NCBI GenBank assembly: GCA_025455945.1
Contig: JALOLN010000011.1
Span: forward strand, 1 to 22,661
DNA from: Actinomycetes bacterium
GTDB taxonomy: Bacteria > Actinomycetota > Actinomycetes > Prado026
Reading direction: 5' to 3'
Length of the DNA stretch: 22,661 bases
Position 1 is the first letter of the stretch. The number at the start of each line of letters is the position of its first letter. A program made the position numbers and the translations under genes. This document shows, piece by piece, positions 1 to 7,083 of this stretch. The notes beneath the pieces are model-generated. The model saw nothing but the letters and a program-made list of their open reading frames with translations, was not told where the DNA came from and ran no database searches.

Positions 1-188
1 CCGGGCTGCCGGACCAGGTCGTCTGGTCGGCCGCGGGCACCGTGTACACCGTCGTCTCGGACGCGCCGGCCGGCACCCTCGAGGACGTCGTGGCCGCGCT
101 GCCGCACGAGCCCGACCCCGCCCCCCTGCTGCTCCGCCTGGAGCGGGGTGCCTCCCGTGTGATCTCCTGGCTCGACCCCTCCCGCTGA
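1..188 (+). CDS. C-terminal fragment of a probable envelope-stress (RseB/MucB-like) regulator
   Basis: Only the last ~61 codons are inside the window. The frame is read from base 3 and ends at the TGA at 186-188, 13 nt before htrA. The fragment contains a stretch reading TVYTVVSDAPAGTLEDVVAALPH and ends in LDPSR; it has no cysteines. The identity is inferred mostly from position: in actinobacteria htrA commonly follows sigE and its anti-sigma partner, and some lineages carry an RseB/MucB-like protein there, whose C-terminal domain ends in a similar beta-strand plus helix. It could instead be the tail of an anti-sigma factor or another exported protein. That the stretch is coding is quite sure; its function is tentative. 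Confidence 0.5.
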   Translation, partial: GLPDQVVWSAAGTVYTVVSDAPAGTLEDVVAALPHEPDPAPLLLRLERGASRVISWLDPSR

Positions 189-201
189 CCGAGGAGCCCG
201 C

Positions 202-1455
202 GTGACCACCCCGACCCCTCCGCCGGACCCGTTCGCGTCGTGGACGCAGCGGCCGCCGGCCGACCCCTGGGGGCCGCCGGCCGGTCCCGACGCGGGTGCT
301 GCCGGCCGGCCGGCGGAGGACACCGCGCCGCTGGTGTTCCCGGCCGCCCCGGACACCCTCGGCCGGCCGCTGCAGCCACCGCGCCGGCGGGTCGGCGCTG
401 TGGTCGCCGGCGCCGTCCTCCTCACGGTGGTCGCGGCGCTGCTGGGCGGGCTGGCCGGCGCCTGGTACGCCTCCCGGGACGACGACCAGCTCACCGACAC
501 GGGGGCCAGCCTCGGCGCCGTCCCCACCGGCTCGCTCTCCCGGCCGGCGGACTCGGTGGCGGGCATCGCTCAACGGGTTCTGCCCACGGTCGTGTCCATC
601 GAGGTGAGCACGGGGGCCGGCGGTGGCACGGGGTCCGGCTTCGTCATCAGGTCCGACGGCTACGTCCTCACCAACAACCACGTGGTGACCGACGCCGCCG
701 GCGGGGGCGAGATCGCCGTGCAGTTCAACGACGGCTCCCTGGCTGCGGCGCAGATCGTGGGCCGCTCGCCGTCCTACGACCTGGCCGTGCTCAAGGTCGA
801 CCGCACCGGTCTGCCGGTGGCGGTGCTCGGCGACTCCGACGCGGTCGTCGTCGGCGACAGCGCGATCGCGGTCGGCTCGCCCCTGGGGCTCGCCGGTACG
901 GTCACCAGCGGCATCATCAGCGCCAAGAACCGCCCGGTGACCACCGGCCGGGACGACGGCACCGAGCGGTCGTACATCAGCGCGCTGCAGACCGACGCCG
1001 CGATCAACCCGGGCAACTCCGGCGGACCCCTCGTCGACGGCCAGGCGAAGGTGATCGGGGTGAACTCGGCGATCGCCACCCTGTCCGGGGGGCTCGGCCA
1101 GAGCGGCTCCATCGGCCTCGGGTTCTCGATCCCGATCAACCAGGCGCGACGGGTCGCCGAGGAGCTCATCCAGGACGGCGTGGCGACCTACCCGATCATC
1201 GGAGCCAACCTCGACGCGCAGTTCGCCGGCGACGGCATCCGGCTCGCCGCGGTCGTCGACGGCGGCCCCGCGGACGCCGCCGGCCTGCAGGCGGGGGACG
1301 TGGTCACCAGCATCGACGGCCAGCCGGTGTCGCAGGCCGACGACCTCATCGTCGAGATCCGCCGCCGGGCCCCGGGGGACACCATCGAGATCACCTACGA
1401 GCGGGACGGCCAGGAGGGACAGGCCACGGTCACGCTGGGCTCCGCCGAGGGCTGA
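202..1455 (+). CDS. htrA: HtrA/DegP-type membrane-anchored serine protease (S1C family)
   Basis: A 417-residue ATP-independent envelope protease for misfolded exported proteins. A proline-rich cytoplasmic N-terminus (1-60) is followed by one membrane helix (about 64-89), a trypsin-like domain (about 117-320) and one PDZ domain (about 335-412). The catalytic triad is visible: His160 in TNNHVV, Asp193 in YDLAVLKV and Ser273 in GNSGGP. The GTG start is supported by GAGGAG at 191-196 with 5-nt spacing. Length and order match actinobacterial HtrA/DegP-like proteases. It lies 13 nt after the upstream partial gene and is followed by tatB, the same order as sigE-rseA-htrA-tatB in Mycobacterium tuberculosis, so a role in sigma-E-type envelope stress is likely. 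The GTG start makes the N-terminus entirely cytoplasmic, as expected for this family. Confidence 0.95.
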   Translation: MTTPTPPPDPFASWTQRPPADPWGPPAGPDAGAAGRPAEDTAPLVFPAAPDTLGRPLQPPRRRVGAVVAGAVLLTVVAALLGGLAGAWYASRDDDQLTDTGASLGAVPTGSLSRPADSVAGIAQRVLPTVVSIEVSTGAGGGTGSGFVIRSDGYVLTNNHVVTDAAGGGEIAVQFNDGSLAAAQIVGRSPSYDLAVLKVDRTGLPVAVLGDSDAVVVGDSAIAVGSPLGLAGTVTSGIISAKNRPVTTGRDDGTERSYISALQTDAAINPGNSGGPLVDGQAKVIGVNSAIATLSGGLGQSGSIGLGFSIPINQARRVAEELIQDGVATYPIIGANLDAQFAGDGIRLAAVVDGGPADAAGLQAGDVVTSIDGQPVSQADDLIVEIRRRAPGDTIEITYERDGQEGQATVTLGSAEG

Positions 1456-1493
1456 GCCGCCGCACGGGCGGGCCGCCCGGTCGCGGCGCCGTC

Positions 1494-1499
1494 TACCCT
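1494..1499 (+). promoter_or_regulatory. Candidate -10 element for leaderless tatB
   Basis: TACCCT fits the actinobacterial -10 pattern TAnnnT and is followed by exactly 6 nt before the GTG of tatB, which would put transcription start on the G of the start codon. No Shine-Dalgarno lies before that GTG. No -35 was recognised. Inference from spacing only. Confidence 0.4.
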
Positions 1500-1505
1500 G
1501 GGCGG

Positions 1506-1862
1506 GTGTTCGACATCGGCTTCGGCGAGTTCGTCCTGATCGTCGTCGCCGCGCTGTTCGTCTTCGGCCCGGACCGGCTGCCCGGCATGGCGGCGCAGGC
1601 GGCCCGCGCGCTGCGGCAGGTCCGCGGCATGGCGGCGGGCGTCCGGAAGGAGATCACCGACGTGGTCGGCCCCGAGCTGGGCGAGCTCGACCTGACCGAC
1701 CTCAACCCGCGCCGGGCGGTGACCCGAACCCTCCTGGACGCCGACCGTGACGCCGACCGTGACGCCGACCGTGACAACGGCCGCGACGTCGCCGGTGCGG
1801 ACCACCGCGACGCCGACCGGGGGGCTGCGGCGCCCCCGGCGTTCGACCCCGACGCGACGTAG
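1506..1862 (+). CDS. tatB: Sec-independent protein translocase subunit TatB
   Basis: A 118-residue TatB protein of the twin-arginine translocase, which exports folded proteins. The N-terminus reads VFDIGFGEFVLIVVAALFVF: a single short membrane helix with the family's conserved early Glu (E8), followed by the FGPDRLP hinge and an amphipathic helix (about 22-50). The start at GTG 1506 gives the canonical (M)FDIG N-terminus. The acidic/basic tail includes a DADR repeat (residues about 78-89) encoded by perfect 12-bp repeats. It lies 50 nt after htrA and converges on mrp with only 5 nt between the stop codons. A TAnnnT box 6 nt upstream suggests its own leaderless transcript beside any htrA read-through. 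TatB rather than TatA is chosen because of the FDIGF N-terminus and the htrA neighbourhood. Confidence 0.92.
   Translation: MFDIGFGEFVLIVVAALFVFGPDRLPGMAAQAARALRQVRGMAAGVRKEITDVVGPELGELDLTDLNPRRAVTRTLLDADRDADRDADRDNGRDVAGADHRDADRGAAAPPAFDPDAT
1737..1772 (+). repeat. Three perfect tandem 12-bp repeats inside tatB
   Basis: GACGCCGACCGT occurs three times head to tail and in frame (Asp-Ala-Asp-Arg each), followed by a diverged fourth unit, GACAACGGCCGC (1773-1784), and a further GACGCCGACCGG nearby. As 12 is a multiple of 3, copy-number changes would lengthen or shorten the disordered TatB tail without breaking the frame. Confidence 0.85.
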
Positions 1863-1867
1863 CCGGG

Positions 1868-3004
1868 TCAGGTCCGGCCGGCGGGGGCGAGACCGAGGGA
1901 CATCCCGGCGAGCCCGCGCGGGCGTCCGGCCAGCCGCTCGGCGACCCGCCTGAGGACGACGGCCGCCGGGGAACCGGGGTCGGTCAGCACCAGCGGCCGG
2001 CCCGTGTCGGCGCCCTCGCGCAGCGCCGTGTCGAGCGGGACCTGCCCGAGGAGCGGGACCTCGGCGCCGACCGACCGGGTCAGCGCCTCGGCCACGGCCG
2101 CCCCGCCGCCCGCGCCGAAGACCTCCATCCGGGAGCCGTCCGGCAGCGCCAGCCACGACATGTTCTCGATCACGCCGGCCAGCCGCTGGTGGGTCTGCAG
2201 CGCGATGGTGCCGGCTCGTTCGGCGACCTCGGCGGAGGCCGCCTGGGGGGTCGTGACGACGAGGATCTCGGCGCTGGGGACCAGCTGGGCCACCGAGATG
2301 GCGATGTCTCCGGTCCCCGGCGGCAGGTCGAGCAGGAGCACGTCGAGGTCCCCCCACCACACGTCGGCCAGGAACTGCTGCAGCGCCCGGTGCAGCATGG
2401 GGCCGCGCCAGACCACGGGGGTGTTGCCCGTCGTGAACATGCCGATCGAGATGACCCGGACCCCGTGGGCCGACGGCGGCATGATCATGTTCTCGACCTG
2501 GGTGGGCCGGTCGCCGACCCCCAGCATGCGCGGCACGGAGTGCCCGTAGATGTCGGCGTCGACGACCCCCACCGCCAAGCCGTTCGCGGCCATCGCGGCG
2601 GCCAGGTTGACCGTCACCGACGACTTGCCGACGCCGCCCTTGCCGGAGGCGACCGCGAACACCTTCGTCAGCGACCCCGGCCGGGCGAACGGGATCTCGC
2701 GCTCCGCCTGGCCGCCCCGCAGCCGGGCCGCCAGCGCCTGGCGCTGCTCGTCGGCCATGACGTCCAGCACCACCCGGACGTCGGTGACGCCCGGGACGGC
2801 GCGCACGGCGGTGTCGACCCGCGAGGTGATCGTCTCCCGCATGGGGCACCCGGCGACGGTCAGCCAGACGGCGACCTCGACCGTGCCGTCGTCGGCGACG
2901 TCGATCGACTTGACCATCCCCAGGTCGGTGATGGGGCGGTGGATCTCCGGGTCCTCGACGGCATCCAGGGCGGCCGTGACCTGCTCGATCGTAGGGAGGG
3001 GCAT
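1868..3004 (-). CDS. mrp: Mrp/NBP35-family Fe-S cluster carrier ATPase
   Basis: A 378-residue P-loop ATPase thought to carry or insert Fe-S clusters. The N-terminal MIP18/DUF59 domain (about 5-80) contains DPEIHRPITDLGMV; the MinD/ParA-like domain begins with a deviant Walker A, GKGGVGKS, at 121-128 and contains DADIYGHSVPRMLG. It ends in RGLAGMSLGL, as I recall for actinobacterial Mrp. The CPxC motif that follows ENMS in many bacterial Mrp/ApbC proteins is absent (ENMSWLALPDG here); M. tuberculosis Mrp, from memory, also lacks it. The ATG at 3004 was chosen because it gives the usual N-terminus; an upstream in-frame start would add 12 residues. No Shine-Dalgarno is present, but TAGCAT ends 7 nt upstream. 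It is convergent with tatB and downstream of the GspE-like gene, with a hairpin between. Confidence 0.95.
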   Translation of the reverse strand: MPLPTIEQVTAALDAVEDPEIHRPITDLGMVKSIDVADDGTVEVAVWLTVAGCPMRETITSRVDTAVRAVPGVTDVRVVLDVMADEQRQALAARLRGGQAEREIPFARPGSLTKVFAVASGKGGVGKSSVTVNLAAAMAANGLAVGVVDADIYGHSVPRMLGVGDRPTQVENMIMPPSAHGVRVISIGMFTTGNTPVVWRGPMLHRALQQFLADVWWGDLDVLLLDLPPGTGDIAISVAQLVPSAEILVVTTPQAASAEVAERAGTIALQTHQRLAGVIENMSWLALPDGSRMEVFGAGGGAAVAEALTRSVGAEVPLLGQVPLDTALREGADTGRPLVLTDPGSPAAVVLRRVAERLAGRPRGLAGMSLGLAPAGRT

Positions 3005-3011
3005 GACGTCG

Positions 3012-3017
3012 ATGCTA
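3012..3017 (-). promoter_or_regulatory. Candidate -10 element for leaderless mrp
   Basis: On the minus strand TAGCAT (TAnnnT) is followed by 7 nt and then the mrp ATG at 3004, with no Shine-Dalgarno in between. It sits directly after a GC-rich hairpin that could stop transcription of the upstream gene. Confidence 0.4.
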
Positions 3018-3036
3018 CGGCCCGCCGGGCGGGCCG
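3018..3036 (-). terminator. Hairpin between the GspE-like gene and mrp
   Basis: Perfect 8-bp inverted repeat CGGCCCGC/GCGGGCCG with a 3-nt loop, starting 13 nt after the stop of the upstream minus-strand gene. No U-tract follows, which is common for actinobacterial terminators. It could equally act as a leader element, but it lies upstream of the proposed mrp transcription start. Confidence 0.5.
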
Positions 3037-3049
3037 CCACCCCGGCGGA

Positions 3050-4789
3050 TCACAGCCCGACCCGGGTGACGCGCAGCACCTCCTCGAACGTCGTGCCGCC
3101 GGCGCAGGCGAGGGCGAGGCCCTGCTCGCGCAGGGTATGGAAGCCCTGCGTCCGCGCGGCGTCGGCCAGCTCGGCCTCCGACGGCGTGGCCAGGATCTGC
3201 CGGCGCAGCGCGGTGCCCACCTCGAGCACCTCGAACAGCCCGTGCCGTCCGGCGTAGCCGGTGTGGCCGCAGGTCGCACACCCGGCCCCGCGGGTCGGCT
3301 GCGCGCCCGCGGCGGCGAGGTCGTCGGAGGTGAGGTCGAGCGCGGCCAGCACCTCCGGCTCGGGCTGGTAGGGGACCCGGCAGCGCGGGCAGGGCGTGCG
3401 TACCAGGCGCTGCCCCACGACGAGGCTGAGCGCGGACGCCACGAGGTACGGCGGGACCCCCATGTCGACCAGCCGGGGCAGCGCGGCGACGGCGTCGTTG
3501 GTGTGCAAGGTGGTGAGCACGAGGTGGCCGGTGAGGGCGGCCCGCAGGGCGAGCTCGGCGGTCTCGACGTCCCTGACCTCCCCGACGAGGACGACATCGG
3601 GGTCCTGGCGGAGCAGCGCGCGCAGCCCCCGGGCGAAGGTCATCCCCGCCCGGTCGTCGATCGGCACCTGGGTGATCCCCGGCAGCTCGATCTCGACCGG
3701 GTCCTCGAGCGTGACGATGTTGCGCTCCGGCGTGAGCGTCTCGTTGATCGCGGCGTACAGCGTGCTGGTCTTCCCGGAGCCGGTCGGGCCGGTGATGAGG
3801 ACGAGCCCCTGCGGGGCCTCCAGCGCCCGGACCAGCGCCGTCCGCTGGTCGTCCGCCAGCCCGAGGTCGGCGAGCCGCTGCACGGTCGCGGCCGCCGGCA
3901 GCAGCCGGACGACGACCTTCTCCCCGTGGATCGCCGGGAGGCTGCTCACCCGGGCGTCGACGAGGGCGCCCTCGACGGAGAGCCGGATCCGGCCGTCCTG
4001 GGGGACCCGGCGCTCGGCGATGTCCATCCCCGCCACGACCTTCAGCCGGGCGGTCAGCGACCGGCCCACCCCCCGGGGCAGGGCGACGAGCTCGCGCAGC
4101 ACGCCGTCGACGCGCAGCCGGATCCGCACGGCGTCGCGCTGCTGCTCCACGTGGACGTCGCTCGCCCCCACCCGGACCGCCTCGGCGAGGATGGCGTCGA
4201 CCATGCGCACGGTGGGCGCGTCGGCGACCTCCTCCTCCTCGCTGGGTGCGGGCTCGGCCACCGCGAGCCCCTCGATGTCGGCGCCGGGGGCCAGCCGCCA
4301 CACCCGGTCGATGAGCTCGTGCAGCTGGGTCGGGGTGGTCACGACGACGTCGAGGCGCTGCTCGCCGGTGAGCCGGCGGACGTCGTCCAGGGCGACGACG
4401 TCGGTCGGGTCGGCCACGGCGACGCGCAGGCCGTCCGGGCCGGGGCCGAGCGGCAGCGCCTGGGCGCGCAGCGCGATGCCGCGCGGCACCCGCTCCGCCC
4501 ATGCGGGGTCGACCGGCACGCTCGTGGCGTCCACGACCTCCCGGCCAAGCAGCTCACCGAGGGCCGCGGCCAGCTGGTGCTCGGTGACCAGGCCCTCGTC
4601 GAGGAGGATCCGCCCGAGGCGCCGCCGCCGGCCGGTCCCGTCGCCGTCGTCGTGCTGGGCGGCGAGCACCCGGCGCAGCTCCGCCTCGGTGAGGGCGCCC
4701 TGCGCCACGAGGGTCGCGCCGAGGCGGCGGCGCAGGGCCTGCTCGGCCACCGGTGTCGTGGGCAGGCCGGCATCGGTCGCGGAGGTCAC
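3050..4789 (-). CDS. GspE/PilB-type secretion or pilus ATPase with MshEN-like N-terminus
   Basis: A 579-residue hexameric-type ATPase of the type II secretion/type IV pilus family. The N-terminus has two MshEN-like units: residues 22-45 match RLGxxLVxxGxLxxxxLxxxLxxQ fully, and 57-80 match except that the final Gln is Leu80. MshEN modules bind cyclic di-GMP in characterised members. The ATPase core has Walker A GPTGSGKT (334-341), the Asp-box region around EDPVE (362-366), Walker B with DPDVVLVGEVRD (396-407), and a zinc-binding Cys set (467, 470, 504, 507) typical of GspE/PilB. No PilC, PilD or pilin gene is in view, so its partners are unknown. The GTG start is uncertain because GAAGAGG directly abuts it. 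It follows the MgtE-like gene by 49 nt. Confidence 0.9.
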   Translation of the reverse strand: MTSATDAGLPTTPVAEQALRRRLGATLVAQGALTEAELRRVLAAQHDDGDGTGRRRRLGRILLDEGLVTEHQLAAALGELLGREVVDATSVPVDPAWAERVPRGIALRAQALPLGPGPDGLRVAVADPTDVVALDDVRRLTGEQRLDVVVTTPTQLHELIDRVWRLAPGADIEGLAVAEPAPSEEEEVADAPTVRMVDAILAEAVRVGASDVHVEQQRDAVRIRLRVDGVLRELVALPRGVGRSLTARLKVVAGMDIAERRVPQDGRIRLSVEGALVDARVSSLPAIHGEKVVVRLLPAAATVQRLADLGLADDQRTALVRALEAPQGLVLITGPTGSGKTSTLYAAINETLTPERNIVTLEDPVEIELPGITQVPIDDRAGMTFARGLRALLRQDPDVVLVGEVRDVETAELALRAALTGHLVLTTLHTNDAVAALPRLVDMGVPPYLVASALSLVVGQRLVRTPCPRCRVPYQPEPEVLAALDLTSDDLAAAGAQPTRGAGCATCGHTGYAGRHGLFEVLEVGTALRRQILATPSEAELADAARTQGFHTLREQGLALACAGGTTFEEVLRVTRVGL

Positions 4790-4838
4790 CCTCTTCGATC
4801 GGCGTGCCCGACCGTCGGCTTGACGGCTCCCGCGCCGG

Positions 4839-6110
4839 TCAGACGTCGGCGGGCTCGTCGTCGGTCTCGTCCGCGTCGCGCTCTCGCCAGTCGTCGGGGA
4901 GCAGGTGGTCGAGGACGTCGTCGACGGTGACCGTGCCGAGCAGGTGCCCGGCCTCGTCGACCACCGGCAGGGCGACGAGGTTGTAGGTCGCCAGGTAGGT
5001 GGTCACCTGCGGCAGCTCGGTCTCCGGCGGGACCGGCTCGAGACCGGTGTCGCAGATGTGGGACACGATCGCGGACGGCGGCTCGCGCAGCAGCCGCTGG
5101 ATGTGTGCGACCCCGATGAAGCGGCCCGTCGGCGTCTCCAGCGGGGGCGCGCACACGTAGACCTGCGCGGCCAGCGTCGGCGACAGCTCGGCGTGGCTCA
5201 CCCGGGCCAGGGCCTCCGCGACCGTGGCCTCCGGCGGCAGCACCACCGGCTCGGGGTTCATCATGCCGCCGGCGGTGTACTCGTCGTAGACGAGCAGCCG
5301 GCGCACGTCCTCGGCGTCGTCGGGCTCCATCAGCTCGAGCAGCTCCTCGGCCTGCCGGGGCGGCAGCTCGCCGAGCAGGTCAGCGGCGTCGTCCGGGGCC
5401 ATCGCCTCGAGGACGTCGGCGGCGCGCTCCTGGGCCAGGGCGCCGAGGATCTCGATCTGGACGTCCTCCCCGAGCTCCTCGAGCACGTCGGCGAGCTGCT
5501 CGTCGTCGAGGGCCGCCGCCACCTCCGCCCGGCGCTTCGGGGACAGGTCCTGCAGGGCGCTGGCCAGGTCCGCCGCGTGCATCCGGCCCAGGCTGGCGAC
5601 GATGCTCGTGGTGTCCTGGTTGGGTTCCTCCTCGGCCAGGCCGCTGACCTGGGCCCAGGCGGCGACGACGACCTCGCCGCGCCGGCGGAACGCGCCACCG
5701 CCGCCCTTGCGCAGGGTCAGGTGGGTGATCTCCCAGTCGCCCCGGCGGCTCTGCTCCATCGCGACGTCGACGACGCCCACCCGCTCCCGGGAGGGCACCA
5801 GGTCGACGCGCCGGTCCAGCACCTCGGCCAGCACGAGCGTCTCGCCGGCGCGCTGCTCGAACCGGCGCATGTTGACCAGCCCGGTCGTGACGACCTGCCC
5901 GGGCTCGAGGGCGGTGACGCTGGACATCGGCACGAAGATCCGCCGGCGCATCGGCACCTCGACGACAAGGCCGAGCACCTGGGGCAGCTCGGCCCCCGAG
6001 CGGATCGTGGTCACGACGTCGCGCACCCGGCCGACCTGGTCGCCGTTGGGGTCGAAGACGGTGGACCCGGCCAGGCGGCCGACGAAGACCCGCCCGGTCG
6101 TCGTGCTCAC
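4839..6110 (-). CDS. PRC-barrel/MgtE N-domain/CBS-pair protein lacking the Mg channel
   Basis: A 423-residue cytoplasmic protein. A PRC-barrel-like region (about 8-80, with DPNGDQVGRVRDVV) leads into an MgtE_N superhelical domain (about 175-275) and two CBS motifs (about 285-345 and 350-405). The linker YDEYTAGGMMNPEPVVL is the usual MgtE_N-to-CBS junction. The C-terminal membrane domain that forms the Mg2+ channel in true MgtE is missing, and the chain ends in an acidic tail, so this is probably a regulator or Mg2+/nucleotide sensor and not a transporter. It resembles M. tuberculosis Rv1232c, also near mrp (from memory). The GTG at 6110 lacks a Shine-Dalgarno but has TAGCCT exactly 6 nt upstream, predicting a leaderless mRNA. 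Calling it an MgtE transporter would be wrong. Confidence 0.88.
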   Translation of the reverse strand: MSTTTGRVFVGRLAGSTVFDPNGDQVGRVRDVVTTIRSGAELPQVLGLVVEVPMRRRIFVPMSSVTALEPGQVVTTGLVNMRRFEQRAGETLVLAEVLDRRVDLVPSRERVGVVDVAMEQSRRGDWEITHLTLRKGGGGAFRRRGEVVVAAWAQVSGLAEEEPNQDTTSIVASLGRMHAADLASALQDLSPKRRAEVAAALDDEQLADVLEELGEDVQIEILGALAQERAADVLEAMAPDDAADLLGELPPRQAEELLELMEPDDAEDVRRLLVYDEYTAGGMMNPEPVVLPPEATVAEALARVSHAELSPTLAAQVYVCAPPLETPTGRFIGVAHIQRLLREPPSAIVSHICDTGLEPVPPETELPQVTTYLATYNLVALPVVDEAGHLLGTVTVDDVLDHLLPDDWRERDADETDDEPADV

Positions 6111-6116
6111 GGGCCG

Positions 6117-6122
6117 AGGCTA
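6117..6122 (-). promoter_or_regulatory. Candidate -10 element for the leaderless MgtE-like gene
   Basis: TAGCCT on the minus strand (TAnnnT) is followed by 6 nt (CGGCCC) and then GTG at 6110. There is no Shine-Dalgarno. Together with 6155-6160 it makes the 57-nt gap a compact divergent promoter. Confidence 0.45.
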
Positions 6123-6154
6123 CCGGTCCGCCACGGGCGGGGGGCCGCGTACGG

Positions 6155-6160
6155 CAGGCT
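6155..6160 (+). promoter_or_regulatory. Weak candidate -10 element for the PhzF-like gene
   Basis: CAGGCT keeps the two most conserved -10 bases (A at position 2, T at position 6) and is followed by 7 nt and the GTG at 6168. No Shine-Dalgarno is seen. Weak evidence on its own. Confidence 0.3.
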
Positions 6161-6167
6161 GTCGGTC

Positions 6168-7076
6168 GTGGCCGAACCCCTCACCTACCACGTCGTCGAC
6201 GTGTTCACCGACCGTCCGTTCGCCGGCAACCCGCTGGCCGTCGTCCTCGGCGCGGACGACGTCCCGACCGCCGGCCTGCAGGCGCTCGCGCGCGAGTTCC
6301 ACCTGTCGGAGACCGCCTTCCCGCTGCCGCCGTCGGCAGCCGAGCGGGCGGCCGGCGCCGACTACCGGGTGCGGATCTTCACCCCTGAGGTGGAGCTGCC
6401 GTTCGCCGGGCACCCGAGCGTGGGGACGGCGTGGCTGCTGGCCCACCTCGGCCGGCTCCCGGCGGGACAGGTGCGGCAGGCCTGCGGCGCCGGGGTCGTG
6501 ACGCTCGAGGTCGCCGCGGGTGGCGGGCCGGTGGAGCTCACCGGTGCGGCGCCCACCTGTGGTCACCCGGTGGACCCGGCGCCCCTGCTCGCCGCGGTCG
6601 GCCTGGAGCCGGCCGACCTCGCCGGTCCGCGTCCCCGCGTGGCGGGCACCGGGATCGGCTTCGCCCACCTCGCCGTCCGGCCCGGGTCGCTGGCCCGCTG
6701 CGCGCCGGATCCCGGGCTGCTGCGGGCCTTCAGCCACCCGGCGGGGGCGGCGACGGGCGTGTACGTCGTGGAGTGGCCGGCGGCCGGCCACCCGGTCCGG
6801 GCCCGGATGTTCGCCGGGGACGTCGGCGTGCCGGAGGACCCCGCCACCGGGTCGGCGGCGCTCGGTCTGGCCGTCTGGGCGGTCGCGGAGGGGCTGGTGG
6901 CGGCGGACGGCGAGAGCGCGTTCACCGTCGTCCAGGGCGTGGAGCTCGGTCGCCCGTCCACGCTGCGCTGCCGGGTGGACGCCGTCGGCGGGGCGGCCGT
7001 CCGGGCCCGCGTCGCAGGCGGGGTGGTGCCGGTGGCGCAGGGGAGGATCGCCGTCCCACCGGCCCCGGCCGGGTGA
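6168..7076 (+). CDS. PhzF-family isomerase/epimerase-like protein
   Basis: A 302-residue protein of the PhzF/diaminopimelate-epimerase-fold family. Family marks are YHVVDVFTDRPFAGNPLAVV at the N-terminus, the acid/base Glu48 in LSETAF, LPFAGHPSVGTAW around the middle of the first half, and EDPATGSAAL in the C-terminal half. Length is normal. In Pseudomonas, PhzF isomerises a phenazine precursor, but most family members are of unknown substrate and no phenazine genes are present here, so no pathway is assigned. The GTG at 6168 gives the standard N-terminus. It is followed after 7 nt by an EamA exporter, suggesting co-transcription and perhaps a metabolite-making plus export pair. Confidence 0.88.
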   Translation: MAEPLTYHVVDVFTDRPFAGNPLAVVLGADDVPTAGLQALAREFHLSETAFPLPPSAAERAAGADYRVRIFTPEVELPFAGHPSVGTAWLLAHLGRLPAGQVRQACGAGVVTLEVAAGGGPVELTGAAPTCGHPVDPAPLLAAVGLEPADLAGPRPRVAGTGIGFAHLAVRPGSLARCAPDPGLLRAFSHPAGAATGVYVVEWPAAGHPVRARMFAGDVGVPEDPATGSAALGLAVWAVAEGLVAADGESAFTVVQGVELGRPSTLRCRVDAVGGAAVRARVAGGVVPVAQGRIAVPPAPAG

Positions 7077-7083
7077 CCGGCCA

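Noticed and set aside
1737..1784. Possible CRISPR-like array
   Set aside because: The repeats are 12 bp, directly adjacent without spacers, and in frame within tatB.
4812..4826. Terminator hairpin CCGTC/GACGG between the MgtE-like and GspE-like genes
   Set aside because: The stem is only 5 bp with a 5-nt loop and no other support; read-through into the GspE-like gene remains likely.
2189..4930. A 913-codon open frame on the plus strand opposite mrp and the GspE-like gene
   Set aside because: It lies antisense to two genes with clear motifs, and its translation is low-complexity Gly/Arg/His/Asp-rich with no domain. It is a by-product of high GC at third positions.
4839..6110. MgtE magnesium transporter
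   Set aside because: The membrane channel domain is absent; only the cytoplasmic N and CBS domains are present.
6168..7076. Phenazine biosynthesis cluster
   Set aside because: Only a PhzF-family protein is present; no other phenazine genes flank it, and PhzF homologues are widespread outside phenazine producers.
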